64,000 nucleotides of DNA from Methylomonas sp. 11b. Lineage in GTDB: Bacteria > Pseudomonadota > Gammaproteobacteria > Methylococcales > Methylomonadaceae. Below, piece by piece: positions 54,579-64,000 of the stretch (position 1 is the stretch's first letter; each line of letters starts with the position of its first letter). Below the pieces are notes generated by a model, which was given only the letters and a program-made list of their open reading frames with translations, did not search any database and was not told the DNA's origin. The translations under genes were made by a program, and so were the position numbers. The DNA is taken from assembly GCF_000515215.1 (NCBI RefSeq), contig NZ_KI911557.1, positions 930,001 through 994,000 on the forward strand. The letters are read 5' to 3'.

Positions 54579-56330
54579 ATGTTGATGATGAACTGGCATT
54601 CTGTAGGGGTAAAGGTGGTTTCTATAACCATGTCGGTGCTAACACTTTTAGGCATAGCGATTTTGGTTGTTTACTCAAGCTTTGAGAAACAAAAGCTGAT
54701 TGACCGGGAAATCAAAGCCTCGCGGCAACTACTCACTTTGTCCGAATCAATCCGCGACAATGTCGTAAAAAAATGGGAAGCAGGCATCTACACGCCTGAG
54801 CAACTCATGCAATTGGTCGAACAAAAAGGTAGCTCAAAAGCCAGAGAACTGGTGGTCGCCACCGTGCCGACAGCCAATGCTTGGGACGTCATCGAAGCGG
54901 AAGCCAAAGAGCATGGCTTTCGTTTCAAAGCGCCGTCTCTTAACCCCAGAAATCCCCGAAACGCCGCCGATGACATCGAACGTCAAGCGCTGGAGTTTTT
55001 CAGAAGCAACCCTTCCGCCCAAGACTATAGCTTCGTAGACGAAGAAAAACAGGAAGTCCGCTACTTACGCCCCGTCAAATTAGTCAAGCAATGCGAAATA
55101 TGTCATGGCGACCCCAAGACCTCGCAAACTCTCTGGAATAACGAGAAGGGCCAAGATTTACTGGGATATCCGATGGAAAATCGCCACGCCGGCGACTTAC
55201 ATGGCGCATTCGAAATCGTCACCCCATTCAGCGTAGCCCTTGCCGAGCTGAAGACTAATACCTTTTACGCTATCGGCTTCTTGTGCATAACACTGATCAT
55301 CATTGGCTTTACCGGCTACTTCACGATGAGCAAAATCATCATCGGTCCGCTGACGGCATTGGCTTTGAAGCTGCAAGACATAGGCAGTGGCGAGGGCGAC
55401 CTGCGGGCTCGTCTGGATGCGAGCGGCAAATCGGAGTTTGCCTGGATCGCATCGAGTTTTAATACCTTCGTGCGCAAAATAGCCAAAACCATCGACCAGA
55501 TCAGTTCCACCAGCGAAAAACTGGCCAGCTCTTCTCACAAGCTTGCCAATATCACCCAATCGACTCAAGCCGGTGTCGAGCGGCAATTGCACGAAACCAC
55601 ATTGGTGGCCAATGCGATGAAGCAAATGACGTCGACGGTGCAAGAAGTCGCCAAAAATGCCGTTAGAGCATCGGAAGCAGCGGAAATCGCCGACCGCGAA
55701 GCGTCTTCGGGCAAAAACATCGTGAAAGATGCCGTGCATGGTATTAACAGCTTGGCATCTGAAGTGGAAAATGCCGCCAATGTGATACACGAGCTGGAAA
55801 ACGACAGTAACAGCATCGGTGAGGTATTGGGAGTCATTCAAGGCATTGCCGAACAAACCAATTTGCTGGCATTGAACGCCGCCATAGAAGCAGCCAGAGC
55901 TGGCGAGCAAGGTCGAGGCTTTGCGGTAGTAGCGGATGAAGTCAGAACCCTGGCCAGCCGTACCCAAAACTCCACTTTGGAAATCCAAAAGACTATAGAA
56001 CGCTTGCAGGACCGTGCGAAACAGGCCGTGGCAGTAATGGAAAACGGTAGAAGCCGCGCAAACTCCAGCGTAGAGCAAGCCGCATCCGCCGGTGGTTCGA
56101 TAACCACTATTAGTGAACGTATCGATACCATTAACGATATGAATAACCAGATAGCCAGCGCTGCCGAGGAACAAACCGCAGTTGCCGAGGAAATCAATCG
56201 TAACATCAGCAATATCAGCCGGGTATCCGAAGAGACTTCGATCGGCGCGAAAAACACTGCGGATGCCTGCCACGAGTTACTTGACCTGGCGAATCAGTTG
56301 CGCTCCATGGTTGGGAACTTTAAGACCTAG
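54579..56330 (+). CDS. Methyl-accepting chemotaxis protein with haem-binding Tll0287-like sensor domain
   Basis: A 583-residue chemoreceptor. A membrane helix (about 12-34), a periplasmic domain of the DUF3365/Tll0287 type containing a cytochrome c CxxCH site (C172-x2-C175-H176, DNA 55092-55106), a second helix (about 225-248), HAMP, then a methyl-accepting coiled coil with the tip [32 protein letters not shown]. The haem site suggests sensing of redox state, oxygen or another haem ligand and steering motility. ATG at 54579 follows GGGGAG; the frame is open to 54504. It stands alone, divergent from the phosphatase gene. The neighbouring ccm genes elsewhere in the window would supply covalent haem. 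Confidence 0.9.
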   Translation: MLMMNWHSVGVKVVSITMSVLTLLGIAILVVYSSFEKQKLIDREIKASRQLLTLSESIRDNVVKKWEAGIYTPEQLMQLVEQKGSSKARELVVATVPTANAWDVIEAEAKEHGFRFKAPSLNPRNPRNAADDIERQALEFFRSNPSAQDYSFVDEEKQEVRYLRPVKLVKQCEICHGDPKTSQTLWNNEKGQDLLGYPMENRHAGDLHGAFEIVTPFSVALAELKTNTFYAIGFLCITLIIIGFTGYFTMSKIIIGPLTALALKLQDIGSGEGDLRARLDASGKSEFAWIASSFNTFVRKIAKTIDQISSTSEKLASSSHKLANITQSTQAGVERQLHETTLVANAMKQMTSTVQEVAKNAVRASEAAEIADREASSGKNIVKDAVHGINSLASEVENAANVIHELENDSNSIGEVLGVIQGIAEQTNLLALNAAIEAARAGEQGRGFAVVADEVRTLASRTQNSTLEIQKTIERLQDRAKQAVAVMENGRSRANSSVEQAASAGGSITTISERIDTINDMNNQIASAAEEQTAVAEEINRNISNISRVSEETSIGAKNTADACHELLDLANQLRSMVGNFKT

Positions 56331-56332
56331 CT

Positions 56333-56396
56333 AAACCGCTATCCGTTTGGCCCGGCGTAACCTGCATTCAGGCGGCGCCGGGCCCTGAACCGGTTT
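56333..56396 (+). terminator. Long interrupted hairpin after the chemoreceptor gene
   Basis: GGCCCGGCG (56349-56357) pairs with 56376-56384, and flanking AAACCG (56333-56338) with CGGTTT (56391-56396). Placement just after the stop suggests a terminator, though only a weak A/T tail (TTTAAATTTATAA) follows. Confidence 0.55.
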
Positions 56397-56475
56397 AAAT
56401 TTATAAGGTTTGTTCGCCGAGGCTGGCTATAATTCACTAAGAATAATTACAGTTTCGTAGCTTAAGGATGAAGAC

Positions 56476-57306
56476 ATGCCCACAAAAATGAACCAACTGT
56501 TCGACCAGATCCACAAAATTCCGCAAGTACCCGAAGTCGTAAGATCCCTCATCAATCAGCTAAACAATCCCAACGCGGATATGCTCGACATAGCCAAAAA
56601 CGTGGAAAAAGAGCAGGTGATTGTTTTAAAAATCCTGCGTTTGGTCAACTCCGCGCATTTTGGTTTATCCCGTAAAATTGGCTCTATAGATGAAGCCATC
56701 ACCTTACTGGGCATGAACCAGCTGAAAACATTGGTGATCGCATCCGGGATTGTCGGTGTGGTACCGCAATTGGATAATTTCGATGTCAAACAAAGCTGGC
56801 GGAATAGTTTTCGCACAGCAGGTTATGCAAAATGGTTCGCGGCCCAAGCGGGTCTGGCGGCCGACATCGCCTATACAGCCGGGCTAATCAGCAATCTGGG
56901 CAACCTACTGATTCACATTGGCAGCCCCCGCGAAGCCAACGAAATTGATCAGCATGTGAAAAACGGCAACGTTAGACTGGAAATTGAGAAGAGGCGCTTG
57001 GGCTACACCAGCCCGGCGGTCTGCGCGGAACTTTGCCGTCGCTGGAAATTTGCCGACGAATTAGTCGAAACCATCGAGCAATCGGCGGAACCTTTGGCCG
57101 CGGAGACGCCTAACAAGTTAGCTTGCACAGTTTTCCTCGCCCATGCAATCAGCGATTACCAAGATCAGGGTTTGGATGAAAATCAGATTTTAGCCTCGTT
57201 ACCCAATCAATTAACCGCACTTTTAGGCCTATCGGAGCAACTCCTTAAGGAAAAACTGCCGGATGTTCTAGCGGCTAAATCTGAACTCGACGGCCTTCTG
57301 GATTAA
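56476..57306 (+). CDS. HDOD domain protein
   Basis: A 276-residue protein with an HDOD domain (HD-related output domain): PQVPEVVRSLINQLNNPN, then VEKEQVIVLKILRLVNSAHFGLS and GMNQLKTLVIASG. It lacks the HD metal pair of active phosphodiesterases. HDOD proteins act in signalling linked to chemotaxis, c-di-GMP or stress responses. The closeness to a chemoreceptor (145 bp downstream, same strand) fits such a role but is not proof. ATG at 56476 with AAGGA upstream. Confidence 0.88.
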   Translation: MPTKMNQLFDQIHKIPQVPEVVRSLINQLNNPNADMLDIAKNVEKEQVIVLKILRLVNSAHFGLSRKIGSIDEAITLLGMNQLKTLVIASGIVGVVPQLDNFDVKQSWRNSFRTAGYAKWFAAQAGLAADIAYTAGLISNLGNLLIHIGSPREANEIDQHVKNGNVRLEIEKRRLGYTSPAVCAELCRRWKFADELVETIEQSAEPLAAETPNKLACTVFLAHAISDYQDQGLDENQILASLPNQLTALLGLSEQLLKEKLPDVLAAKSELDGLLD

Positions 57307-57323
57307 AAAACATAATTTTCAAT

Positions 57324-57357
57324 AATCGTTCAGACGAATTTATTTGCCTGAACGATT
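57324..57357. terminator. Hairpin between convergent HDOD and response-regulator genes
   Basis: AATCGTTCAG (57324-57333) is the exact complement of 57348-57357, with a 14-base A/T-rich loop. It lies between two converging genes and could terminate either transcript, but lacks a T tract. Confidence 0.55.
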
Positions 57358-57421
57358 GCCATACCAGTCTCGCTATTTAACCCCCCGCCTCATAGAGTCC
57401 ACCGCACCCTAAAACCGAGTA

Positions 57422-58066
57422 TCAGCGCGCCGTCATCCCCAAATTGACCGCAATGTGAGCAAGCTCGGTGGTAGTGTCCACCTGGAGCTTTTTCTTGATT
57501 TGCGTGGCGTAGTTCGCCACGGTTTTATGACCCAAACACAGTTGATCGGCGATCTTATGCACCGTCAACCCTTGGGCAAGCAAACTAAATACATCGAACT
57601 CGCGCGCAGAGAAACCGGCGATTATCGCGTGATAACCGGTGTGCTGGCGTTCTTCACCGCCGCCCTTGACCAAACCGCGCTCGACATACTGCTGACCGGA
57701 CATAATTGCCGCTATCGCTTCGGCAAGAATACCGGGAGCGCTATTTTTGGTGATATAACCCTGCGCGCCCGCTGCCAAGGCCCGGCTGACATACACTTGT
57801 TCGTGATGCACGCTAAAAACTAAAATTCTCGCCTCGCGGTCGCGCTGAATGATCCGCCGAATAGTTTCCAAGCCACCAATCCCCGGCATGGACAAATCCA
57901 TCACCAACATATCGGGCTGCAATTCTTGATAAAGTTGAATAGCCTGCTCACCACGCTCGGCTTCGCCTATTACTTCGACACTATCCCCCGCCGCCAACAG
58001 CATTTTAAAGCCAGCCCGCACCACCAAGTGGTCGTCCACCAACACGATTTTTATCTTGTTATTCAT
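57422..58066 (-). CDS. LuxR/NarL-family response regulator, MoxX-like
   Basis: A 214-residue regulator. The receiver domain has the acidic pair D11-D12, phosphoacceptor Asp57 (MLVMDLSMPG) and Lys near ITKNS; the C-terminal LuxR-type helix-turn-helix reads FSAREFDVFSLLAQGLTVHKIADQLCLGHKTVANYATQIKKKL. It overlaps the kinase gene (ATGA), so the two form a pair. Similarity of the kinase to MoxY suggests methanol-related regulation, but no target site is visible. Confidence 0.9.
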   Translation of the reverse strand: MNNKIKIVLVDDHLVVRAGFKMLLAAGDSVEVIGEAERGEQAIQLYQELQPDMLVMDLSMPGIGGLETIRRIIQRDREARILVFSVHHEQVYVSRALAAGAQGYITKNSAPGILAEAIAAIMSGQQYVERGLVKGGGEERQHTGYHAIIAGFSAREFDVFSLLAQGLTVHKIADQLCLGHKTVANYATQIKKKLQVDTTTELAHIAVNLGMTAR

Positions 58067-59376
58067 ACGAGCGGGATTCGTGCATTAACCAACATACCTG
58101 AGCCAGGACGAGACAGCACCTGCAACTCGCCATCCAGCGACTTGATGCGTTCTTTAATACCCAGTAAACCAAAGCCTTGACTGGTAGTCTGCAAATCACA
58201 ACCTCGCCCGTCATCCTGCACTTTAAGCTGTAAACAGGCCTGCGGTAGATCGAGCTTTTCCAAGTCGATAGTCACGCTATGCGCTTGTGCATGGCGCACG
58301 ACATTGGTCAAACACTCCTGAATCACCCGAAATACCTGAATGGTTAGATTTTTATCCAAACCGTCCACGGCGTCGCTACAGCGAATCGTCAGCCGCAGGT
58401 CGGCATTACGTTCCGACCAATGATTAACCATCTCTTCCAAGGTGGCCTTCAATCCCAACTCGGTCAAAACCAAAGGATGCAATTGCTGCATCATCGAACG
58501 CACCACGGTCATTAAATGATCGCAAATTTCCGAGATTGTTGTGGTTATTTTAGCGGCGTCGGCTTTGCGATGTGCCGCGGTTACCGCCATCACTTTAATA
58601 GCCGTCAGGGATTGGCCGAACTCGTCATGCAATTCCTGAGACAGGCGTTGGCGTTCTTCTTCCTGAATCGCCAACGAATGCTGCGTCAAGGCCCGGTTTT
58701 CCTGGCGGGTTTTCTCAAGCTCCACCGTCATATGATTGATTGCGTTGGCAATATCATCGAATTCCTGTGTGGAAAATGGCGGCAATTGTTGGCGATATTG
58801 ACCGGTTTCGATCAGGCGCAAGGCATCGACGATGACCGCAATCGATTTCAAAGACTTATTAAAGACCAGATTGACCGCTAGAAAAGTCAACATCGTTAAC
58901 AAGGAAATCGACGCAAAAAACGCCACGCTTTCCTGCCAGACTTCGGTGATTTCATCGAGCGGCTGAGCCTGAATGATCAGAGTCAACAACTTGCCGTCCT
59001 GCATATTCAACTGGTGCTCTACCTTGGGATAATCGCCCTTTACCAAGCGGATAAACCAGCTAGGAGGCATTTCTTCGGGATTGGTCGGTTGATTTTCGCC
59101 AGCGAAATGGATCAGTTGTCCATCCGGCTTTTGCAATTGGATACTCAAATGCCGCGTTTGCCGCAACGCGCTGAAGCGGGATAAATCGTCGCTTTGTTGA
59201 AATACTGGGGTATCGGCAATGCCCAAGGTAATCAGTTGCAAGGCCAGATGAATCGAGGCATCGACCTCCTTCTCGACCGCCTGGCGCGCTTGCCAGACCG
59301 CAATCGCCCCGCCCAATACCAAAATACAAACCGAAGACAGCAGGATGCGACAGATAATCTGGTAGCGAAGGCTCAT
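58063..59376 (-). CDS. Sensor histidine kinase, HisKA_3/NarX-like with LapD/MoxY-type periplasmic domain
   Basis: A 437-residue membrane sensor kinase. Helices at about 10-28 and 152-172 flank a periplasmic domain resembling the LapD/MoxY N-terminal domain (HLSIQLQKPDGQLIHFAG). A HAMP-like linker, the HisKA_3 dimerisation motif with His250 (EERQRLSQELHDEFGQSL) and an ATPase domain with an N-box (FRVIQECLTNVVRHAQA) follow. It phosphorylates the adjacent LuxR-type regulator. MoxY/MoxX pairs control methanol dehydrogenase in some methylotrophs; that role here is inference. Confidence 0.88.
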   Translation of the reverse strand: MSLRYQIICRILLSSVCILVLGGAIAVWQARQAVEKEVDASIHLALQLITLGIADTPVFQQSDDLSRFSALRQTRHLSIQLQKPDGQLIHFAGENQPTNPEEMPPSWFIRLVKGDYPKVEHQLNMQDGKLLTLIIQAQPLDEITEVWQESVAFFASISLLTMLTFLAVNLVFNKSLKSIAVIVDALRLIETGQYRQQLPPFSTQEFDDIANAINHMTVELEKTRQENRALTQHSLAIQEEERQRLSQELHDEFGQSLTAIKVMAVTAAHRKADAAKITTTISEICDHLMTVVRSMMQQLHPLVLTELGLKATLEEMVNHWSERNADLRLTIRCSDAVDGLDKNLTIQVFRVIQECLTNVVRHAQAHSVTIDLEKLDLPQACLQLKVQDDGRGCDLQTTSQGFGLLGIKERIKSLDGELQVLSRPGSGMLVNARIPLV

Positions 59377-59570
59377 AATGCGGAGTGCGTTGAAAACCCT
59401 CTATTATCCAGCCTAGCTTCCCACACAGCTATAGGAAAAATTCTTATTTATTTCCTGGCCGTAAGAACTGCAAAGTGCAGCCCTTTAAACATAGAGGGCT
59501 CAGGATATGTCGTACACCAACTCGACGCTAAAGGATTCATATTTAAGCAAACGAAAGCCTCGGCCTTGAC

Positions 59571-62500
59571 TCAGCCTACCCAAACCCGGGCATTTCTGAA
59601 CATCCGCAACCACGCCCCCTCTTCCAGCCACTCAGCCGGATGCCAGGAGTTTTGTATCGCTCTGAAGCAACGCTCCGGATGCGGCATCATGATGGTAAAA
59701 CGACCGTCGGCGGTGGTTAAACCGGTAATGCCAAGCGGCGAGCCGTTCGGGTTGGCCGGAAAGGCTTCGGTTTCATTGCCGTAGTTATCGACATAACTGA
59801 TCGCAACTTCGGCTCCGGCAGGGTTTTGGGAATCGAACTCGGCGCGGCCTTCCCCATGCGCCACCACGACCGGCAGCATAGAGCCAGCCATGCCTTGAAA
59901 AAAGATCGACGGTGAAGCCTGCACTTTGACCAACGCTACCCGCGCCTCGAATTGTTCAGATAGATTGCGTTTGAACTGCGGCCAGTGTTCAGCGCCAGGA
60001 ATAATCTCCTTCAGGCCGGACATCATCTGACAACCGTTGCAAACACCCAAACCAAACGTATCGGGACGCGCAAAAAACGCGGCAAATTCATCACGCGCTT
60101 TCGGGTTGAATAAAATCGATTTGGCCCAGCCGCCGCCCGCACCGAGCACGTCACCATACGAAAAACCGCCACAAGCCACCAGACCGGTAAAATCCGCCAG
60201 CGACACACGGCCGCCGATGATGTCGGTCATATGTACGTCAATTGCCGCGAAACCAGCTCTATCGAAGGCCGCCGCCATTTCCACATGGCCGTTGACACCT
60301 TGCTCCCGCAAAATCGCGACTTTGGGTCGGACCGCATCCGCGAATCTCGCAGCGACATTGTCGTTGATATCGTAAGTCAACTGAGCCGACAAGCCTGGGT
60401 CGTTGTCGTCGGCGATACGCTCGAATTGTTGCTGGGCACAATCCGGATTGTCGCGCAAGGCCTGCATCCTAAAGCTGACTTCCGACCAGGTTTGTTGCAA
60501 TGCCGCACGCTCAGCACTGTAGATTTCGTCGCCGTTCCGAACGATACGCAACCTTTGATCAGAGCTTAATTTACCGACAATATGGGTGAATTCGTCGAGT
60601 CCTGCCTGATCCAGTATTCGTGCGACATGATCCAATTCCGCCGTTTTCACTTGCAGCACTGCGCCCAACTCTTCGTTGAACAAGGCCGCCAATACATCGC
60701 TACCCAAATCGGAAATATCCAGATCGACGCCCTTACGACTGGCGAACAGCATTTCGGCTACCGTCGCCAGCAAGCCGCCATCCGACCGATCATGATAAGC
60801 CAGAATCAGCCCCTGTTCGTTCAAGGCTTGAATAGTATCGAAGAAACGCTTGAACAAACCGGCGTCGTCCAGATCCGGTGCCTGGTTGCCGAGCTGATTG
60901 TAAACTTGGGCCAGCACCGAACCACCGAGACGGTTCTTGCCCCGGCCAAGATCGATCAACAGCAACACGCTATCGGCATTTTTCAGCTCGGGAGTGAGTG
61001 TACAACGAACGTCATGCACCGGCGCGAAGGCGGTGATAATCAAAGACAGCGGCGAGGTCATGGTCTTGTCATGCCAGACGCTTTTCATAGACAGCGAATC
61101 CTTGCCGACCGGAATCGCAATGCCCAATTCCGGGCACAATTCCATGCCTACTGCCTTAACGGTATCAAACAGCGCCGCGTCTTCGCCGGGGCTGCCGCAA
61201 GCAGCCATCCAATTGGCGGACAATTTGACATCATTAAGCTTGCCTATGCGAGCCGCCGCCAAGTTGGTCAAAGCCTCACCTATCGCCATACGGCCGGAAG
61301 CCGGGCCGTCAATTAAGGCCAATGGCGTGCGTTCGCCCATCGCCATCGCTTCGCCAGTGTGGGCATAAAAGCCGGAAGCCGTGACCGCGACGTCAGCTAC
61401 AGGCACTTGCCAAGGACCGACCATCTGGTCGCGAGCGACGAGCCCGGTCACTGAGCGGTCGCCGATGTGAATCAAGAAGCTCTTGTCCGCGACGGCCGGA
61501 AACGCCAAGATCCGTTTCACCGCTTCGGCCAATTCGACTTTGTCCAGTTGCAAGTCAGGCAAATTCTTGGTCAAACGCTGCACGTTTCTATGCATTTTCG
61601 GCGGCTTGCCGAACAATACCGACATCGGCAGATCAACCGGTTTACCCCCAAGCCATTCGTCGCTCAGCGTCAGATGCTCGGCATCAGTCGCTTCGCCGAT
61701 TACCGCATACAGACAATGTTCGCGTTTGCAAAAAGATTCGAACAGTTCCAGCGACTCAGGTTTGATAGCCACCACATAGCGTTCCTGGGCTTCGTTGCAC
61801 CAGATTTGCATCGGCGACATACCCTTGTCGGCGTTCTGCACCTTGCGCAATTCAAAACGGCCGCCCCGATCACAATCGTGAATAATTTCCGGCACCGCGT
61901 TGGACAAACCGCCGGCGCCTATGTCGTGGATAGAGACGATAGGCGTATCTTCGCCCAAGGAATTACAGTGGTTGATCACTTCCTGGCAACGGCGCTCCAT
62001 TTCCGGGTTTTCGCGTTGCACCGAGGCAAAATCCAGTTCCGCCGCACTTTCTCCGGAGGTTTGCGAGGAGGCCGCGCCGCCGCCCAAGCCGATCAACATG
62101 GCCGGACCGCCCAGGATGATGATTAAGGAACCTGCCGGAATCGCCTGCTTATCGACCAGCATCGGCCGGATGTTGCCCATGCCGCCGGCAATCATGATGG
62201 GTTTATGGTAGCCGCGATATTGGTTCGCTTCGCCAGTTTCAGCCGGTTGTTCGAAACTGCGGAAATAACCGGCGATATTGGGCCGGCCGAATTCGTTATT
62301 GAACGCCGCGCCGCCGATTGGCCCTTCCAGCATGATGTCCAACGCCGAGACGATGCGCTCCGGCTTGCCGTAATCCGCTTCCCAGGGTTGAGAAAAGCCG
62401 GGGATTTTCAGATGCGAGACGCTGAAACCGGTCAAGCCGGCCTTGGTCGCCGAACCGCGACCGGTGGCGCCTTCGTCGCGAATCTCGCCGCCGGAACCGG

Positions 62501-63464
62501 TTGCTGCGCCGGGATGCGGGGAAATCGCAGTCGGATGGTTGTGGGTTTCCACCTTCATCAACATGTGCGCCTGTTCTTCTACATAACCGTAGGCGTAGTT
62601 ATTAGCTGCATCGCGGATGAACACCTTGGCTGTAGGGCCTTCCAACACCGACGAGTTGTCGCTGTAGGCCGACAGCACACCTTGCGGGTTTAGAGTGTGA
62701 GTATTGCGGATCATCGCGAACAAAGACTTGGCTTGCTCTTCGCCGTCTATCGTCCAACTGGCGTTGAAAATTTTATGCCGGCAATGCTCAGAGTTGGCCT
62801 GAGCGAACATCATCAGTTCCACATCGGTCGGGTTACGGCCTAAATTGATGAAGCTCTCGGTCAAATAATCGATCTCATCGGTAGACAAGGCCATGCCTAA
62901 TTCAGCGTTGGCCTTAACCAACGCATCCCTGCCCTGCTCGATGATAGCCACGGTTTGTAAGGGCTGGGGATCGTACTCGGCAAACAAATCAAGTTCAGCC
63001 TGATCGTAAACCACTTGTTGGATCATTCTATCGTGCAGTAAAGCCGCCAGTTGGTGTTTAACGGCATCGCTCAAAGTATCGGTAGTGGTAAAGCGATATT
63101 CGATACCGCGCTCAATGCGTTTTACCGCCGACAGGCCGCAACGCTCGGCTATTTCCGAAGCCTTACTGGACCAAGGCGAAATAGTGCCCAAACGCGGCAC
63201 CACCCACAAGGAGAAAAACGGGGATTCAGGCGATTCGCCGCTCCCTTCCACCGCCGCATTTTCGCTGTTTTCATCGCTTTGGCCGTAATCGAGCAAGCGT
63301 TCCAGCATCGCCGATTGCTCTGCGGATAGCTGCCCATCGATTTGTATGAAATGCTGAAACCGGGCAGTAACGGCAGTAATGCTGCCGGCGACTGTCTGTA
63401 GTTCGGTCAGCAGCTTTTCAATGCGAAAACGGGAAAGAGCGGAGGTTCCGGATAGGGTCAACAT
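59571..63464 (-). CDS. purL: Phosphoribosylformylglycinamidine synthase (large PurL)
   Basis: A 1,297-residue enzyme that converts FGAR to FGAM with glutamine and ATP. The N-terminal FGAM-synthase part ([16 protein letters not shown]) leads into two AIR-synthase-like halves ([25 protein letters not shown]) and a C-terminal class I glutaminase with [12 protein letters not shown] and HGEGR. This is the single-chain gammaproteobacterial form. It carries a Glu/Ser-rich insertion at about residues 75-95. ATG at 63464 fits the family N-terminus, though no ribosome site is obvious. In the gap 59377-59570 two small stems occur at 59468-59480 and 59479-59500, downstream of the stop. Confidence 0.97.
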   Translation of the reverse strand: MLTLSGTSALSRFRIEKLLTELQTVAGSITAVTARFQHFIQIDGQLSAEQSAMLERLLDYGQSDENSENAAVEGSGESPESPFFSLWVVPRLGTISPWSSKASEIAERCGLSAVKRIERGIEYRFTTTDTLSDAVKHQLAALLHDRMIQQVVYDQAELDLFAEYDPQPLQTVAIIEQGRDALVKANAELGMALSTDEIDYLTESFINLGRNPTDVELMMFAQANSEHCRHKIFNASWTIDGEEQAKSLFAMIRNTHTLNPQGVLSAYSDNSSVLEGPTAKVFIRDAANNYAYGYVEEQAHMLMKVETHNHPTAISPHPGAATGSGGEIRDEGATGRGSATKAGLTGFSVSHLKIPGFSQPWEADYGKPERIVSALDIMLEGPIGGAAFNNEFGRPNIAGYFRSFEQPAETGEANQYRGYHKPIMIAGGMGNIRPMLVDKQAIPAGSLIIILGGPAMLIGLGGGAASSQTSGESAAELDFASVQRENPEMERRCQEVINHCNSLGEDTPIVSIHDIGAGGLSNAVPEIIHDCDRGGRFELRKVQNADKGMSPMQIWCNEAQERYVVAIKPESLELFESFCKREHCLYAVIGEATDAEHLTLSDEWLGGKPVDLPMSVLFGKPPKMHRNVQRLTKNLPDLQLDKVELAEAVKRILAFPAVADKSFLIHIGDRSVTGLVARDQMVGPWQVPVADVAVTASGFYAHTGEAMAMGERTPLALIDGPASGRMAIGEALTNLAAARIGKLNDVKLSANWMAACGSPGEDAALFDTVKAVGMELCPELGIAIPVGKDSLSMKSVWHDKTMTSPLSLIITAFAPVHDVRCTLTPELKNADSVLLLIDLGRGKNRLGGSVLAQVYNQLGNQAPDLDDAGLFKRFFDTIQALNEQGLILAYHDRSDGGLLATVAEMLFASRKGVDLDISDLGSDVLAALFNEELGAVLQVKTAELDHVARILDQAGLDEFTHIVGKLSSDQRLRIVRNGDEIYSAERAALQQTWSEVSFRMQALRDNPDCAQQQFERIADDNDPGLSAQLTYDINDNVAARFADAVRPKVAILREQGVNGHVEMAAAFDRAGFAAIDVHMTDIIGGRVSLADFTGLVACGGFSYGDVLGAGGGWAKSILFNPKARDEFAAFFARPDTFGLGVCNGCQMMSGLKEIIPGAEHWPQFKRNLSEQFEARVALVKVQASPSIFFQGMAGSMLPVVVAHGEGRAEFDSQNPAGAEVAISYVDNYGNETEAFPANPNGSPLGITGLTTADGRFTIMMPHPERCFRAIQNSWHPAEWLEEGAWLRMFRNARVWVG

Positions 63465-63564
63465 GGGCTGTGTTTGAGTCGATTTTTATAGCTGAAAGAG
63501 ATAAATACGGGACATTCCGAACGTACAACGCGGTAAGCCCCAAACCGCAAGCAATGCGGCGATT

Positions 63565-64000
63565 TTATGGGGCGGCTGCACTATCGGCCGCGCCATCCGA
63601 CTTGTCGGGGGTGCTGCTGGGTATATCCTGGTTGATGCCTTCGGTGATTAATCTGAGCAAGGAGGTGGCAGCGGCATTTGACAGGGTCTTACCGTCACTA
63701 TCTTGCACGGTCACTTCGGTCAGCAGTTCATCGAGTTGATGCAGACTTACCCGGTATTCTTGTTCCTGGCTAGGATCGTCGCCGAATAAAAAAGTGACTT
63801 CGTCCAGAATGGAACCGTCTTCCGGCTTAATAGCGTCAGGGTCGTATTTTACGAAGAAATAGCCTTTATCCATATTCCGTTCGACCACTTCCAATTTTTG
63901 CCGGCTCAAGGCTTTACCGACTATCCACCACGCTTGAGTGGACGATTGATCGATTTGTAAACTGCTGACACCACTGCTGCCGGCTGCTTGCACGCTACGC
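63565..64000 (-). CDS. bamC: Outer membrane assembly factor BamC (NlpB), C-terminal part
   Basis: The reverse strand is open from the right edge to the stop at 63565, about 145 residues. It contains LQIDQSSTQAWWIVGKALSRQKLEVVERNMDKGYFFVKY, the helix-grip C-terminal domain pattern of BamC, a lipoprotein of the outer-membrane protein assembly machine. The lipoprotein signal and N-terminal domain lie outside the window; the GTG at 63993 is not taken as a start because the frame continues to the edge. It precedes purL on the same strand by 100 bp, a gap holding a weak 5-bp stem at 63545-63559. The tail is Ser/Asp/Ala-rich. Confidence 0.82.
   Translation of the reverse strand, partial: RSVQAAGSSGVSSLQIDQSSTQAWWIVGKALSRQKLEVVERNMDKGYFFVKYDPDAIKPEDGSILDEVTFLFGDDPSQEQEYRVSLHQLDELLTEVTVQDSDGKTLSNAAATSLLRLITEGINQDIPSSTPDKSDGAADSAAAP

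Noticed and set aside
55197..56273. 358-codon minus-strand frame opposite the chemoreceptor
   Set aside because: It is the antisense shadow of a well-supported chemoreceptor and shows no recognisable motif.

Overview
The window reads as a chromosomal segment of a gammaproteobacterium, most likely a methylotroph of the Methylococcales (Methylomonas-like). The core genes (prfC, gyrA-serC-pheA-hisC-tyrA-aroA-cmk-rpsA-ihfB, ccmABCDEFGHI, purEK, ftsH, purL, bamC) have gammaproteobacterial sequence and order. An ABC transporter/beta-propeller trio of the type linked to PQQ-dependent alcohol oxidation, and a histidine kinase/regulator pair resembling MoxY/MoxX, suggest a C1 or alcohol-oxidising lifestyle. 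The genus is an inference; no rRNA or tRNA gene was seen.

Layout. 1-5255: start of a histone-deacetylase-like hydrolase (cut by the window edge), prfC with a perfect 24-bp palindrome at its start, and the PQQ-associated trio, all on the minus strand. 5256-6053: a sparse stretch with one small hypothetical gene. 6054-23285: a 17-kb minus-strand operon-like run that is the accessory highlight. In transcription order it holds a sulfotransferase, a 3,501-residue repetitive surface protein (LEPR-XLL motif, DUF4347, glycine-rich region, IPT-like repeats, autotransporter-type beta-strand repeats, Ig/cadherin-like domains), a TolC-like lipoprotein, a periplasmic adaptor, a GAF-like/HlyD fusion, and a fusion of a PqqD-like domain, an M50 zinc-protease membrane domain and a HlyD domain. 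23608-25161: a divergent plus-strand cassette of a phage-tail-collar protein, a DUF6916-like protein and a GNAT acetyltransferase.

25179-42050: an unpaired HerA/DUF87 ATPase, alanine dehydrogenase, a tightly coupled ccmABCDEFGHI-hemN cluster (cytochrome c maturation plus haem synthesis), purEK, ftsH and two tandem alpha/beta hydrolases. 42217-53102: the gyrA-to-ihfB supercluster on the minus strand, with a textbook terminator between rpsA and ihfB. 53229-64000: a dienelactone hydrolase and a protein phosphatase, a chemoreceptor with a CxxCH haem motif, an HDOD protein, the MoxXY-like two-component pair, purL, and the C-terminal part of bamC running off the window.

The most unusual candidate system is the 6-23 kb locus. 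A giant secreted protein is encoded with an outer-membrane channel and three adaptor-like proteins but no ABC ATPase. The place normally held by the ABC exporter is taken by a protein that could both recognise (PqqD-like) and cleave (M50 HExxH) a substrate. The component families are recognisable; that they form one recognition, processing and export machine is my inference.
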